In this document: positions 20,806 to 34,814 of the stretch, piece by piece
How positions within the stretch are numbered: the stretch's first letter is position 1
Layout: every line of letters begins with the position of its first letter
NCBI GenBank assembly: GCA_029718625.1
Contig: CM056376.1
Span: 79,049,386 to 79,113,385, forward strand
Origin: Synaphobranchus kaupii
Lineage: Eukaryota > Chordata > Actinopteri > Anguilliformes > Synaphobranchidae
Direction of reading: 5' to 3'
DNA length: 64,000 nt
Translations under genes and position numbers: made by a program
Notes under the pieces: generated by a model
Seen by the model: only the letters and a program-made list of their open reading frames with translations
Told to the model about the DNA's origin: nothing
The model's database searches: none

Positions 20806-21142
20806 CAATGAGAGAAAAGTAGTTAACTAAAGCCACTTTTAAAAAGTAGTTAACTACATTGATGCTACTTCATGGATAAACAAAAATTTGGTTACTCTGG
20901 GACAAGCTAATGCTACTGTTTTTGCTCAGACCCTGTTGAAATAACATTAAAATTAATTCATAATTTAACAGCTAATTTAGCTACACATTTTTTCAAGTTG
21001 ATCAGGGGAGAAATGTTCAAAATGAGTTCTCAGGTTCAGTTTTAAAAAAAAGAATGAACGTTAGCTAATCAAACACATTTCTGACACTTGTTCATGACTA
21101 AGCAAAAACCGGCTAAAACCTAAACAGTCCATACCTTTGCTT

Positions 21143-22318
21143 CAAAGCTGGAGTACACAACTTTCTCAATGGTCGCATTTGTTGTCAAAACATTTCAAAG
21201 TCACCCCTTGCCCCTGCCCACAGACAAAGAGACACACCCCCCACTGCTTCCACAGACCTCGTCCTGAACATGCATCCAAGTTTTCTAGATATGATTGCAG
21301 GAATACAGACTGGTATAGCTAACGTTACAGTAAAAATGTCAGCTAGAAGTGTCCCAGTAAAACAACGTAATCTTTTCTGTTGTTGCAGAGTTTAACAATA
21401 ACGCAATTAAACATTTACCATTTAGTCACTGAACAAATTAATTGATGGTTTCGCTAAGTTCTAAGTCTAAAGTTAGCTATCTTCCTGATGGTTCAAGATA
21501 GATAATGTTTGCAAAATATAAAATTTTTTAAATTGTTCAACAAGGCAGGTGTTACCCTCCATCCCAGACTAAGTTAGAAGGTTTGCAATTGGACCTTTCT
21601 GACAGCAGATGGTGGGGCTGGCAAAACACGCCGCTTGTGGGCTTGTTTTCATAACTGATAAATAAAAAAGGAAATAAATGAAGGAGCCAGCTTTCAGCAA
21701 GCCAGTTTTACTTAAACACTCCAATTGACAGTGATGGCCAGCTGAATTATATAGCTAGCCAATTTTATTAAGACAATGGATATATAAACTGATGCCAAGC
21801 TCTAGTCCCGAACAAGGCTAGCCGGGCTCATGCTACAAGATATGTTTGTCACACTGTCAGATTTGCGATCAAAGCTACGTGTCCAGTAGAAACAATGCAA
21901 GCTCCACGTCTGTCTTCAAACCAATCCACTCGCGGACATCTCACCACCTTCTAAAATGAGCACCTACAGGTCTGTTTTACTCTAGTTTTCGAGTGGGATT
22001 TATCCAATTCTCTTTTCTTTTTCTTTGCATGAAATAGCGCCAGCGATGCCGCCTTTGCACCTTTGCATGTGAATATCTTTGTTGATTGGTTCTTGTCATG
22101 TGAACCGGTCTCTTCGATTGGTTTACGTCACAAGCCACTTTGTTTTGTAAAGAGAAATGGGGGCCGAATCGTTTTGTTTTAAAATGCAGAATTTGAGGGT
22201 AGAAACACAGTGTATGGTGCTGGATTTCTCTCAGAACAGTTCTTTCTATGATTGCTATCAACTAAGCATGATCATTCCCTGATATTTTTCTTTAAAAAAG
22301 TTGTGCACTCCAGCTTTG
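21143..22318. mobile_element. Non-autonomous DNA transposon, about 1.18 kb
   Basis: The left end CAAAGCTGGAGTACACAACT matches the right end in reverse (CAAAGCTGGAGTGCACAACT). No transposase ORF. Target duplication not clear, so superfamily is not assigned. Confidence 0.7.
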
Positions 22319-23814
22319 TCCACACTACCTCGTTTTGAATTTGACCAAATTAATTAATATTAATATTTGGGGGGGGGGGGGGTTTGCGGGCCAAAAATAA
22401 TTGCTGGAGGGCCTGATTTTTTGTGAGGGCCAGTTGCCAACTCAGGATCTATTATAATCTTTGTCCTGTGGTTTAGAGATAAGTAAGATGTGCAAAAAAA
22501 GATGTGTAAACTTTGTCTTTGTGTATTGTACCTGTTTGTCATCGGGCTTGACTTTGTTTGCACTTCCAAGTTTCATACCCTCCATGCTAATGTGCAGCAG
22601 CATAATTTTATTGTTTTTCATGCACTGATATGAACCTCATAATTGTCCCTTAATCGTGTATCCTAATTAGTCACATAGACAATCAAGACTGTGTAGATTG
22701 CTAAACAATATTGCTGAATTTGGAGCACCTACAGGGAAATCTGGAGGATACCTGCTGAAATTCAGGTTGACATGTGCTCACTTATTTGTAAGGGCCCTTG
22801 GAAGGACAGACCTTCTTGAAGTGTGGCTAGATGACCTAAAGAAAGCCATTTTGCCACGGCGCGCGCCATTGGGCAGAAAGTGGTAATTTTAGCTCTCTCA
22901 CTCACTCATTCACTCATGCAGGTATTCACTCATTCACGCAATCACTCATGGAATGGTGTGCACGGCTCATGCGCAAATCAGTTGTCAATGTTTCAGTCTT
23001 ACGGTCTTAGCCTAATGGCGGAGGGCAGTGGTGAGATCCAACTCAACAATTTAGCAATGCAATTGCGAGCTATTAAATGACATAACATAGCTAGTTATCT
23101 TAGCCAAATAATAATGCCGTTAGTAATAAACACAGCGATACTAAAACATGAATATTATTAAATATTTGTAGTCCCATATGATCCAACTTTCTTGCCAGCC
23201 ATATCAACCCAGTTAGTGAGCATTGCAGTAGGAACGGTTAGGTAATTATACCTCGCCAGCTGTGTGATCTAGAAAGTTGTGGGAACTTACAAATACAGTA
23301 ACGTTACTCCGGCACAAATATCATATTGTCATTTGATGTTTGATGTCACACCAGTAACCTACTGTAGCTACATTGACTAACTTAGTTGCCCAGTTTTTTG
23401 TTGTTAATGTTACAGTGACAATTGCTGTAGCAAAACAAGAGCAAGGCTGTAGGTCTAATTGTAATGCAGACAAATCCATTTCTTTGGTCATAATTTGCCT
23501 TTTCAAAATTGTTTCGCTTATGGGGGAGTATAACACTACTTCGTTTTTAATGCTAGCTCATGGTGATTAATTAGCCTACCGGCTCCATTTCTACTTGTAG
23601 CCAGAATAATTGGTTGATAGTTCACTGCAAGTTATCCAATGCTGCAATGAATATCTTCATAACATTGCCTTCCACTGACCCTTCTTCTAGAATATGAATG
23701 CTAGCATAAATTATCATTCATATGAACTTATAGCAGATGAATGTTGCTGATATGCTGCATTTGTTATGAACTCGGCAGTTCTTAACTACGACATGACATA
23801 GCTTTGACAACTTT
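22319..23814 (+). other. nav3 intron, unassigned
   Basis: Contains a 14-bp poly-G run (22369-22382) and TCAC/CATTCAC short repeats near 22895-22950. No gene or paired repeat seen. Confidence 0.5.
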
Positions 23815-23977
23815 TTATTATTTTTTTTTTTTTTTACATATTGTCCATTTATACAGCTAGATACATACTGAAGCTATTCAGGTTAAGTACCTTGCTCAAG
23901 TGTCCTACCTGGGAATCGAACCTGCAACCTTTGGGTTACAAGGCCAGTTCCTTATCCATTATACTACATTGCCGCCT
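23815..23977 (-). repeat. tRNA-derived SINE, V-SINE type
   Basis: Minus strand: tRNA-like head GGCGGCAATGTAGTATAATG, a B-box GGTTCGATTCCC, then the core CTTGAGCAAGGTACTTAACC and CAGCTGTATAAATGGA, ending in a poly-A tract (the T-run at 23817-23836). Head and core are those I associate with fish V-SINEs. Confidence 0.85.
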
Positions 23978-26486
23978 GTTCCTGTTGTTATTTTTATAGT
24001 TGATGACACCCAATAAAGACACCCAACAACTCAAGGTTGTGCTATATCATGGATATTGTCACTTTGCATCCACAATATATAGCACTCCGTCTTGTGTAAT
24101 GTTAAGTAATCTAGCTTGACAGGACTTAAGAGTCTTCCATTTAAATTCCTGTTAGCTTGCTACCTAATTCAGGCGGTGCTTTTCCGTTCTGTGATTTAAA
24201 CCAGTGCACCGTGGGCCTCAATGTATTTGTACTTGTTTAAACTCTGAAGGTAGTGTGTTTACTATGAGAAAGTGTATTATTTATAACCAGGAGACACTTA
24301 CCCTGCAGAGGACAGAAAACAAAATCAGTACGTACAGTAGCCAATGTCCTAGTGCATCACACTAATACATTGCTTGTGACCCCAGCATGAATATACTCAT
24401 CGTGATCTTTAGCAAGCATGGGATGCCGCATGATAATTGCTTTCATGGTAACTTGATAAGTGGGCAGCTAATGGGAAAATGGGAACATTCAGCAACTTTG
24501 TGGGGTGGGGGGCACAAATTTAGCATGGGATTTGCTTTAGCTCTCTCTCAGTTCAGTGAGTGCACGGCAGCAGAAGGGTCCGTTGGATGCCTCTCCGGTC
24601 CAACAGATTTACGCCTACAGGTTGTTTGCGGTGAGAAACGTTTCAGTAAAATAACCCATAAATGGTGTGGGAACAGGGGCCCTTGGGAGCTGAGAAGCGG
24701 TGGTAAGTAATTTATGTGCCTTTTGTCAGTGAAGGGGGGGGGGGGATTTTTCATTATACACCTGAAGAAGCACCTGCATCCTCCTTGGAGATTGCACTCA
24801 GTCACTCCACAGCAGGGTATAGGGGGGTTCAGGGGGGGAGTCCCTTTGAGATGTGATCCAGGCTTACGTTCCCCCATCGCTATCTGCCTTAGGGGAGCGC
24901 ACAAAATTCTATTTGTGCTTTGATGGAGCACCTGTTTTATACTGAAATCAGGTTTTTTCATCAGTATCCACTCCTATGCACAGCCCCCTTTGAAGGCCAG
25001 AGGCGAGAGATGGACAGATGCCTGTTTAACACTGGGTTGTAGTATGGGTTGTAAAGCAGTTTATGAACTATTGTATGCCTGTACCAAGATGTTATGAATG
25101 AGAAGCACTCCCTTAGTGAGTGAAACCGGGTTCCTTCTCGCATGGCTTGTAGAAATAAATAGTATTTTCACATAGCTTCATATGGGAAATAGGCATAGCG
25201 TGTTATGCCAGTTTGATTCAAACAACATCCTTTTTCTTAGTACTTCCTGCTATGTGGCAACGGTGCTGGTGGTGCGTCAGTAGCGGGCTGCTTTCTGATG
25301 TCACATCTTCCCCGCGTGTCCGCCGTAAGCAAACAACGGAATGGTTTGGAACTGAAGAATGGATTCATAAAAGCAAAGGCCTAAAATAGGAGTGAAAGCA
25401 GCTAAGTGGGCCGCCCGCTGTTCCCAGGCACGGTGACATGTGCAGAGATTCCCAAAAGCCCCACTCTCCCAACGGCAGGATGCTTGTATTGCCTCCGCGC
25501 AACTGATTTAGCATTCAGATCTCCGATGTTATGACAGTGTCTCTGCAGCCAGGAGATAGGATTTCTGCCCAGTGCCAACCAGTCACAGATAAACTGCATT
25601 ACACACCTTTTCTGTCTTGCACGCTTACCCAGCCTCCTTTTCTAAATGAACATCTACTATGGTTACCAGGCAAGATTCTCAAGGAAATACTTTAACCTCA
25701 CAATGCCTTTAGTTGCATGGATCTCAACTCAGGTTATTAAAAATCATCAAAATCATTTTTTTTTCTCTTGAGGCAGAATCACCATTGCGCCGCACTGTCA
25801 CTGTTGTGCCAGCTGAAGTGCATGTTCTCCTCCAGTGGACTTGCCAAGGATTATTTTATACACAGACCATCATACAATGCTACAGGAAATAGCTAGCACC
25901 ATTCAGTGTGCATGTGTAATTGGTAACCTGTGGGTATTGCTAAATTCTGTGTTTTATTTCACTGCCTATGGAAGTAGCTTTGAACCTTGATGTTGCAAGC
26001 TGCGCATCTGTGATGTACGTATGTGTTTAGGTCCGTGGACAATCGTCCTCAAAATTCCACCTAACTGAAATGTCCTGTTGAGTTTCTGACCCACTTCCTG
26101 TTGCTATGGGCCAATCTGATTAACCTGTGAAGGTCAGGAAAGTCGAGGCCTCTCAAGTGTCTCTCTCATGTCCCCTCCTTTAACCACTATGGTTATAACC
26201 CGCACCTGGTCAATCTCAGCGGTGGGGAAAAGAGGAGCGCTTCAGCAGTGCTCAGCTCGTAACAGGCCCTGTAGATATACGGACCCTGCTGTGTGTGGAG
26301 AATGTAAACACAATGTTTCAGTTAGCAGCTTAGAGCACTTGAAGCTATGAAAGCCGTTGGGGCGTGCTAGCTCTTCCCGGTCGAGACAAAGAGGAGGGGA
26401 GGGGATACGTCTCCCAGCTATGGGTGGTCTGCTAGGGGACAGTCCTTATGTGGAAAAACAGCAGCCCAGGAGAGTAACACTGAGAT
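23978..26486 (+). other. nav3 intron, unassigned
   Basis: A 12-bp poly-G run at 24734-24745. No ORF with recognisable product and no repeat pair found. Confidence 0.5.
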
Positions 26487-26755
26487 TCTGATAGCTTCTT
26501 CCTTGACGTTACCATTTTCAGGCACAATGACTCCTGTACTGTCTGAAAAAACAGGACCTGCTTTGCTACATTCCTGGAGAGTTACACTGAGCACTTGAGG
26601 CATCGTTCTTTTATTGGGGGGCGGTTTCTGATAGCTGCTTCTTGTAGGTTGCAGTCTTCAGCCACAATGGTTCCCTGGGGATGATACTGATAGCTTCTTC
26701 CTGGAGGTTAACATATTCAGGCAGGAAGGTTCCTGTACTGTCTGGAAACGGGGCT
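26487..26755 (+). repeat. Diverged repeat of about 60 bp, three units
   Basis: TCTGATAGCTTCTTCCT-like starts at 26487, 26627 and 26687. Each is followed by a GAGGTTA/ACGTTA word, TTCAGGCA and often TTCCTGTACTGTCTG. Units are clearly related but about 20-30% diverged. Confidence 0.6.
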
Positions 26756-29700
26756 AGATTTCCGACACATAGTGACAGATAAGGGAAACCTGTAGCAACC
26801 GTTATCTCCCTCAGATAGATAGGCCTAGTTCCTGATTCCTTCCACAGATATCTTTTGACATGGTAGTGTTACTCTTATATCGATCTGGTCTCCCCTCCTT
26901 TCAGCTTGTTCTGATTAGCATTTGTGTTGGAGGACACGGACAGCCATTGCTGTCGTTCTCGGCGACCATAAACCCAGAGTCTCTGTTGGCACACGCAACG
27001 CGATCCCACTGGTTAGTGACACTGCTCCGGGCTTTTGGTACAACAGGAGAAAAAACAGAACCCATGGCAGGCTATAATTTAGCATAGAGGATTTGGAAAA
27101 CATCCTGTTTGTGCCGGGGGAACAGTTAACCAGAGACCGCAGCACACGTTTGGCAGCGCTTGCGCTGGTTGAAAGACGACCACATTGAAAACATGCTCAA
27201 TAAGCATCCCCCTTCTTCAAAATGCATTGTCATCAGCTGCAAGGAAGTCATTTACTGTACCCTGACCTTATGTTGACCCCTATTCATAAGAGCAGTTGAG
27301 AGAATGTCTTTCACCCTCAGTACTTTTTATATGTTTTTTTTACCTGCAGATTAAAGAAAGGCTCAATGAAACTGTGGTGCTTATCCTACAGCATAGTACC
27401 CTCCGGTTCTTTGTGTGAGATTTTTCAGACACGCACATAAGAGAGAGAATAAGAAAGAACTGGAGTTCCTCAGGGGGTTTATGTTAGTTCAAAGGTACAG
27501 TAATTAAATGATCTGGGAAAAAGCGTGCCGGTCGACCCACCAGTTGTTTCTTGTTTGATGACATAAGAACAAAAGAACAAAAGATTCAAAATAGCATGCA
27601 GGATGCTGGCCCACACTTATTAGAATAGGAATATGAACAATTATTAATGGATTACAGCCCATGCACAAAGTGGATACATCCATAAAAGATTTGGCGAAAG
27701 AGTTACCAACACATTAAATTGTGAATGAAACATCACCGTTTAGCCTAGCTAGGCACCATCATGGAAAAAAAAAAAATATATATAGTATAATATTTAACCA
27801 TTGCTAAGATTCTGGGGTTTGCTAGCTAAAGTTACCTCAGTTATGGCAACTTAACTAGTATTTCTTTAAAAATGTTTTCTGAATGACATGAGAAAATAAC
27901 GGAGAGTCTGGTTCACCCCCTCTACTACAGTTACCAAGGGTAAGGGTACCACAGTGTCTTTATCAACTATTCATCAACTGTTAGCATAGCCTATGCAGTT
28001 AATATGACCTGCACTGTTGAGAACCATGCACAGATTTGCGGAATCGATGGAGACTTGGAGTGTGTCATCCATTCCTGGGGAGTTTAATCTCCCGTCATTC
28101 AGGTCTGTTCCGTGTAAATGCAGACGCCGTTTGCACTTCCATTCTCTCACTCAATCTTTTGCACCCAATGTTTACCCCTCACTCTCTTTTGGTCCGCTTC
28201 TTTCCCATCTTTTCCTCCCTCCCACCTCCTTTTCTCTTACGTCTCTGCTACACTAATTCTTCTGTCCATACCCTATGTCACTGTCATGGCTCACCCTCCA
28301 TCATTTTTCTATCTACCCATCCACACTCCTCGGTGTTCACCCTCTCTTATTCCTTATTCTCTTATTTTTCATACCACACCCACCTCCATGACCCCCGACA
28401 TACTTTCTCTTTTTTGAAGTTTGGTTTCTTAAGCCAACAGGGCTCAGCACCTGGCCGCTCAGTTACCCTTCCTGATTACCGCAGAGCTTGGCCCGTCCGC
28501 GGAGGAACATCTGAGAGACCACAACGCAGGCCTCATTGGTAATTACAGAGGCCGAGAACAGCTATCTGTCATCCCTGCCCACTGCAGAGGCAGAGCACGG
28601 AGTAGAGGAGGGGGCGTGAGTCAGGAGCGTCCTGTGCTCGTCAAGCCCATGACTGAGTCAGCACTTACGCAGCGCAGTCCGGCTCCGTCATAGGATTTAC
28701 TGTCCCCCAGGGCTCCAGGGAAAGCAGTGTTCTTCGAGCACTCTGAGCTTCCTCTGGGGGGGGAAAGATGCGCTGTGAAGAAAAGGCAGAAAATGGCAGT
28801 CGTAAATTTATGCGGATGTTTCGACATCAGCCGCGTCGTCCAATTTTAGCAAAGCTTTCTCTTGAGCGGTGCCTTATGGTGCACTGTGGGCCCCTCTCCC
28901 AAGTGCATTGTGGGAATATTCGATGTGCGCAATGTCTCCGGTCATGGTAAATGCACTGTGAAAGTGTGTGTTACACTAAGAGCTACTTTCCACAGTCTGC
29001 TAATGCTTGCGTATGAGTCCATATCAATTCAAAGATCCAGGAGAAAATAATGGACTCCAGATACAAGGTTCACCTGTGCATAGATGACTGTGGCCATACA
29101 AAAATTATTATTTGTACCTAGAAGCAGTAGAGGGACACAGACACAAGGGTACATTTTACAAAGCCACACACACACACACACATAAAAACACAGGTGGACA
29201 CATGAACCATGTGTACCCGCCCCCCCCCAACACACTCACACGCACACACATAAAAGCAAACCCAATTTTATTAGCATAAACGGTTCCATAACAATGCACA
29301 ATGCTGCATCCGTTGGATCAGATGTATGAGAGATACTGTTAGAGAACAATTATTTTTCTTAAAAGCATCTGTGGCTCATTAAAATGTTTTGGATTACATT
29401 TTGTGTGTGTGTGTTAATGCATTATACACACATACCACTCTATTTACAGCTTTAGAGTACAAGTCAAGTACCCCTTTAGTATCCAACTTGGATGAATTGT
29501 CTGGAGCTCAGCACAGCATTGCACTTTAGTACAATCCCCCCGACAATCTCTGCTATCGCTGATTATTTCCACCATAAGACCAGACTTAATCTCCTCCCCA
29601 TTAAAGTGTACTAATACCGCAATTAAACAGGAACCTCTGCTCCAGCCTGTCTCTGGCGGCCGGTAGAGGACCATAATGGGCTCTGGACCCGTTCCACTAA

Positions 29701-32700
29701 AATCGAGCATTAGTGCTGAAATATGTTCAGGGGAAGTCACACAGCCAGACACTGACTGCCAGCCCTATCCGTGTTCGCGGCCTGCTGGTGCGCTCCGGCG
29801 TTCTCTTGTTCATCTGCCGTTTGCTCTTGTTCCCACGCTGAGGCTGTGCGTTGCGCAAAACGACTTTGACCGGACGTGCCGTTTCATTGGTGTTGTTCAG
29901 CTGCTTCATTTCCTTTTTCCTTTCATCGTCGCGCCGGGAATAAATCTTGATTTGGGGTAGGCTGAGCAAACTTGTTTTTCGTTTTTTCAGATAATTTGTG
30001 CGCTCCCGTGGTGAGGAGGCTCTGCTGGATTTATTTCTATCGCTATGCACGGCGATTAATTTCATATGAGACTGTCCTAATATCCCTTCGTACCAATGTC
30101 TTCCAGAGCATGGACTCCATTTTGCAGACCCCACCTGTTGAGCTCATACTGTTGCAGTCAAATATGAAACCAAGGATGAAAGGGCTCTCCAGGGGAAGGC
30201 CTCTTCAAGCCACTTGCCCCACAGAAAGGCTTTACAGTGGTGCCAGCATTGGCCAGGACTCCTGCGGGGCACTGCATAACCGCCCCAAGCATCGCTCAGG
30301 GAGGGTTCCAGTAGGCAGGTAGCCCTGGGCTCATTGCACAGTAGAGATTCTTTAGTCCATCGGGTGCCTGCAGTCTGCCTTTGTCATCTGCCACAGGTCC
30401 TGGCACAGTGGTGTCAGATTGGTGGTGGTGGCATCTCAGCTGGAAGATGGTAGCACAGAAACAAAGCAGTTTTTTAGAGGACGGAAGAACCTGTTCGCGT
30501 GAGCTCTTCCAAATCGACAGAGGATGCTGCGGTGATCGAAAAGCAATCAACTGGGCCTAATTTCAATATGGGGAAGATGGGGACAAGTACAAAAAGGAAA
30601 AACAGGCGGATAATGCAGTATGCCATTATGTTCAATAACCCAGTGAACAAATTGTTCTTTATAATCCATTCATGAATTTGAAGACCTCATTGCCTGTTAT
30701 GACACAGAACAGGCCTTCATCGTATGTTTTCCGCAGAGGTGGAAAATCCAGGTTCAGAAAGTAAAAATCCTCCCCAGTATTTTGTTCCAATCGCCTGGAT
30801 TTGCTAATTAGCTCGATTCTTCAGCCAGGTGGTAGAACTAATTATGGAAATCAGCTGGCTGAGTTCAATGTTGGAAGAAACACACAGCAGGACTTTTACT
30901 CTCTGACCCCTGGACTTTCCACCTCTGTTCGTCTGCACAGCACAATTTGCCAGAAGTTGTTTTGCAATAGTAAACTGCACGCCTGATTTTTTTTTTCTAA
31001 TTGTTCATATCTTTTACCCTCCTTGGCACAGTGGGGTATTGTTTCCATGTCCTCAGAGTGCGGCTTTCTTTGTACAGTGTAGTTGTAACTCTTGACTTAC
31101 AGTGCCGGAAGACATGCCTAGGAGGTATTGTTGGACTTGCTGGCCTTAGTCCAGCAAGGAGGAGACAGTTTGGCATTCAGGATAGTTCTCGTATTTCTGC
31201 GGCATGTTACACTTAAGTCTGAAACTAATTATTGTAAATTGATTGGCAGTTGTGGACGGTGGGAGAGGACCTGTGGGAATTTGAATACTGCAGAACTGTA
31301 TTGCACCGAAAGTTGCACAACATTTTATTCTAACAAGGGACAGATTGTATAATGGAATGTGATAGCGAAAACAGCTGCAGGTACCTGATGCAGTTTTTAC
31401 ATGTTAATAGGATATTGATTTTGGAAGGGATCATTGAGAGGTGAAATACAAGCAGCAGCCACTTGGTGAGTTCAAGAACTGGACTTTAAATGAAAGAAAA
31501 GCCAATGAGTTTGGCTCAAGCCTCAGAGGGAAATGGGCCAGAGAACTTAAAAACAAACTGGCTTTGTTTTAATTTATCTCTCTGGCTCAACAACAATTTT
31601 AATAAACAGCAATCAAATGTTAATAAAATAACAGTTTCCAGTTTTTTTTAAAGTTCCTTTATAGAACATCCTGGATTCGGTCTAAAGATCACAACATCAT
31701 TGAGCAACTTCTGATAGTGGTCATCTGTTTTCCCTAGTTTCACACTCTCAAGTTAATGCAAACATGTTCACTACCTGCTTTCAGTGGGATGGACAGACAG
31801 CGGTTATTGCATCCATTTTTAATTATACTGTGTGTTAATTTGCCTGAATTTATTGGATTACTTTAGTGGATTTTGCAACCATATTTTACTTGGCTGAATG
31901 TGACTAGTGGAGACCACTTGTCTGTGAACTGAACATGGCATTTGCTGTTATGGAAGCAGAGGTCCTGGTAAAAATTTCTGTTGGAAATATCAGAGCTTCT
32001 ATTGTCCTGGGATCAGCTGTTGCTGATATCAGTTACGTTTGCTGAGAGGGGACATTCTTCTTGGAAAAGAGAGTGGGTTGCGGGATTTTGGGGAAAACCG
32101 CTGGCAGGTATTCAGGAAGGATCACCCATGTGTGCAAGTCTGCTTGTAAGAGATAGCTTATGAATACGTGAAAGAAACTAAGCATATGTGTGTGTGCGTG
32201 TTTGTAGGTGCAAGAGCTTATTTGCTTCTTTGTGTGTGAAAGAGAGAGAAGTAGAGAGAGAGAGTTTTGTTTATGTGTGTATGATATTAGGTGCAGCCGA
32301 CAGTCTTTGATGAAACAGGACTCCCTTGATTCCAAGTTCCTCCTTTGCCTGCTTTGGCCCACATAGAACAATTGCAGTAATCCACACTGGACAACATCAT
32401 CATCACACTGCCATACTGTATCTGAAAGATTTTCATGTGCAGGCTTGGTTCTGATCCACTAGGCTCTAGATTGTTATAACTGATTACCCCGTCCATCAAA
32501 CAATTTCCAGGGATTTGTAGAAGGCCATCCCCTTATGCCAAAGATTTAATACGGCGGTCAAACCCCAACTTAACATTACACCCCCGTGCTTGAATAGAGT
32601 GATCATGTGGACATGACTCCTCATTTACCCTGGACTGTTTGACAAACTGCGATGTGCCATTTTGAAAGATCTCATCCACTCATATATAAACGACAAAGTG

Positions 32701-33370
32701 AAAATAAACTCACTTCTATAGCACAATGATGCTGCAGCATCAGTCCAGTACCTAAAGCTTTGCTCTGCAGATGTGCTTGTTTAGCAGAAAGCCAGGGGCG
32801 GCTCAACCACATCCTCTCTTACACCAAGCAATCCACCTTTGAGTCCTGACATCTAGCTAGCCCTGCCTTGGTATTAAAGTAAGTGCACCATGGCTGCATT
32901 TTGGTATTAAAGTAATTGCACCATGGCTGCCAATACAGCCCCCCCCCCCCCCCCCCCCCCCAAGTCAGTTACTATTTCAAAACCACCCTTGTGAGGGGTA
33001 TGGGGGAGATATTGTCCATTTTTCATTGTGCACTGCATGCGATTGCCAGTTTGGCCCACCACTCTCCATAAAACATTGCAACATTTACAAAGGAAATGCA
33101 TAGTGCAGTATTCCAAGTCTAAGAATGAAAGAACACATTGAGCTCCATGTTGTCGATTCCTTTTTGGCCCAGGTTCCTTCTGTCAAAGCTTGACTTCCAT
33201 ACAATGATTATAAAGTTACATATTATTGGGAAACGCTTCGATCACATCTTTTGTTCTGTGCAATGTAACATACTAACTTAATGCCTTAATCCAATCGTTT
33301 TTATTGACTATGTATTCTTATCCTCAGTGTATTTTTCAGATTATGTTGAAGTGAAATATTTACTGAGCAC
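26756..33370 (+). other. nav3 intron, mostly unique sequence
   Basis: No coding gene recognised. It contains a pyrimidine-rich block (28120-28420), CA and GT microsatellites (about 29166-29183, 29400-29413, 32190-32265), a GA run (about 32240-32263) and a poly-C run (32939-32961). The piece 29560-29760 looks compositionally balanced and free of repeats and could be a conserved non-coding element. Confidence 0.5.
32939..32961. repeat. Poly-C run, 23 bp
   Basis: Uninterrupted C homopolymer; length is likely uncertain in any assembly. Confidence 0.9.
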
Positions 33371-34397
33371 TATCATGGGCCGGATTCAGAGATGGCCAAT
33401 TTAAGTCATGCGCTTAAATGCCTCTCCTGCACGGATTTAACGTGGACTGAGATACGCCGTATTCTAACCTGCGGTACGCGGGTGCTTTCTCAAAATGTGG
33501 GTGGCACAGGGCATGATATTCTAATGACCTGTTTCTTGTATCTGACCCCTGGTTTGCCAGCTTTCTACTAAAAAAATGTGTGTGGGGGTATACATTTTCA
33601 ACGTGTCCATGACATTGCCTTGAATAACCGCATTTGCCTTTGTAAAATCCTACATTTCTGCATCGTAGTTGCTCTTGCGTGATGGGGAAGGCAGTGAACA
33701 TATTAATCCATCGCACTGATAAAATGATCATAGCTCCTATTGATGACTTGGATATACCCATCACACAATCAAAAGAAATAATCGCTGGACAGTGGTTGCA
33801 CGCAATATTATTAAGTAAACAAATAAATCGTTGGATTTACTGAAAAAAAAAGCATTTAAAAATCAAATCTTTTTTTAACGATTTACCTCATGTAGCCTAT
33901 GGTGGTTGAACACAATAGCCTATGTGCAACCTCTTCAACTTGGAGAAGCTGTGCTGACACAAATCGCCACTCTGTCATAGCAAATATGATCCAGACACTG
34001 TCTATCATTGAATCCATCTAATATTTGTCTAGTATGATATACCAGACGGTCAGTAATAGCCTACTTTTACATATTTTTCTTTTTATGACAGCTAATTGAT
34101 AATTGTAAGTACGCTAGGCAAAGGAAAATATTTTCAAAGAACATGCACTCATTCTAATATCCATTTTTGCAAAAGATGCTGTATTTTTCATTATCATCTA
34201 TTGGCGGCGCTAGACAAACTACCTTTTTTTCTGAACAAAGTTGCGCGGAACAAAATAATTAAGTGAAAACTGAATACCCGTATCTTGCACGACTTGCAGA
34301 CATGCCTCATTTTCATCAAATCTTCACCCCGCCCGCGTAATGCCGTGTATATACTTGCGAGTATATACTTGTTTAAAAACAGCGGATAAGTCAAATG
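33371..34397. mobile_element. Possible DNA transposon remnant
   Basis: The left end GGCCGGATTCAGAGATGGCC resembles the right end in reverse only loosely (GATTCAGACATTTGACTTA). The CpG-rich left arm is typical of hAT-type fish MITE ends. Weak evidence. Confidence 0.35.
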
Positions 34398-34814
34398 TCT
34401 GAATCACAAATAGTTTAAGCTACACGGAATTTCGGGAGTAAGTTCCATTTGCACGTGCTCAACTCTGAATCTGGTCCTATATACTCTTTGTTACAGTTTG
34501 GCAGCCTTCCTTTCATCTCTGCGGACCTGGCTCCTCTGGGCCGTGAGAGGGCTCTGGGTGTACTTTTCCACCGGCCGCGCTGTGTTTTTTCGCTGCCAGA
34601 TGATTACCTGGTGCACCTGTTCCGAGTATCCTGCTGGCTTTATAAGCGCACTGCTTCCTTCTTTCGGTGCTTGTGTGTCATTCTTGCCATTCTAGCCAGG
34701 TAACTCTGTATAGGAATTTCAGGCGACCACTTGTGCTTTTGAGCTTCAAAAGTATATGCGGGACTGCCCTGTAGTATTTAGAGTATTTAGTTCATACAGT
34801 ACATACAAGCCGCC
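34398..34814 (+). mobile_element. Partial LTR/leader of a second Ty3/gypsy element
   Basis: A GC-richer block ending in the gag ATG at 34815. Contains CTTTATAAGCGC (about 34638), a TATA-like promoter placed 170 bp upstream of gag. Boundaries are not set. Confidence 0.55.

Noticed and set aside
23920..23977. tRNA gene on the minus strand
   Set aside because: Head of a SINE: it continues into the V-SINE core and poly-A, and the cloverleaf is degenerate. The same reasoning applies to the heads at 35245 and 52154.
28017..28542. 168-codon Ser/Leu/His-rich + strand ORF
   Set aside because: A pyrimidine-rich tract keeps two frames open. No motif, and a weak start context.
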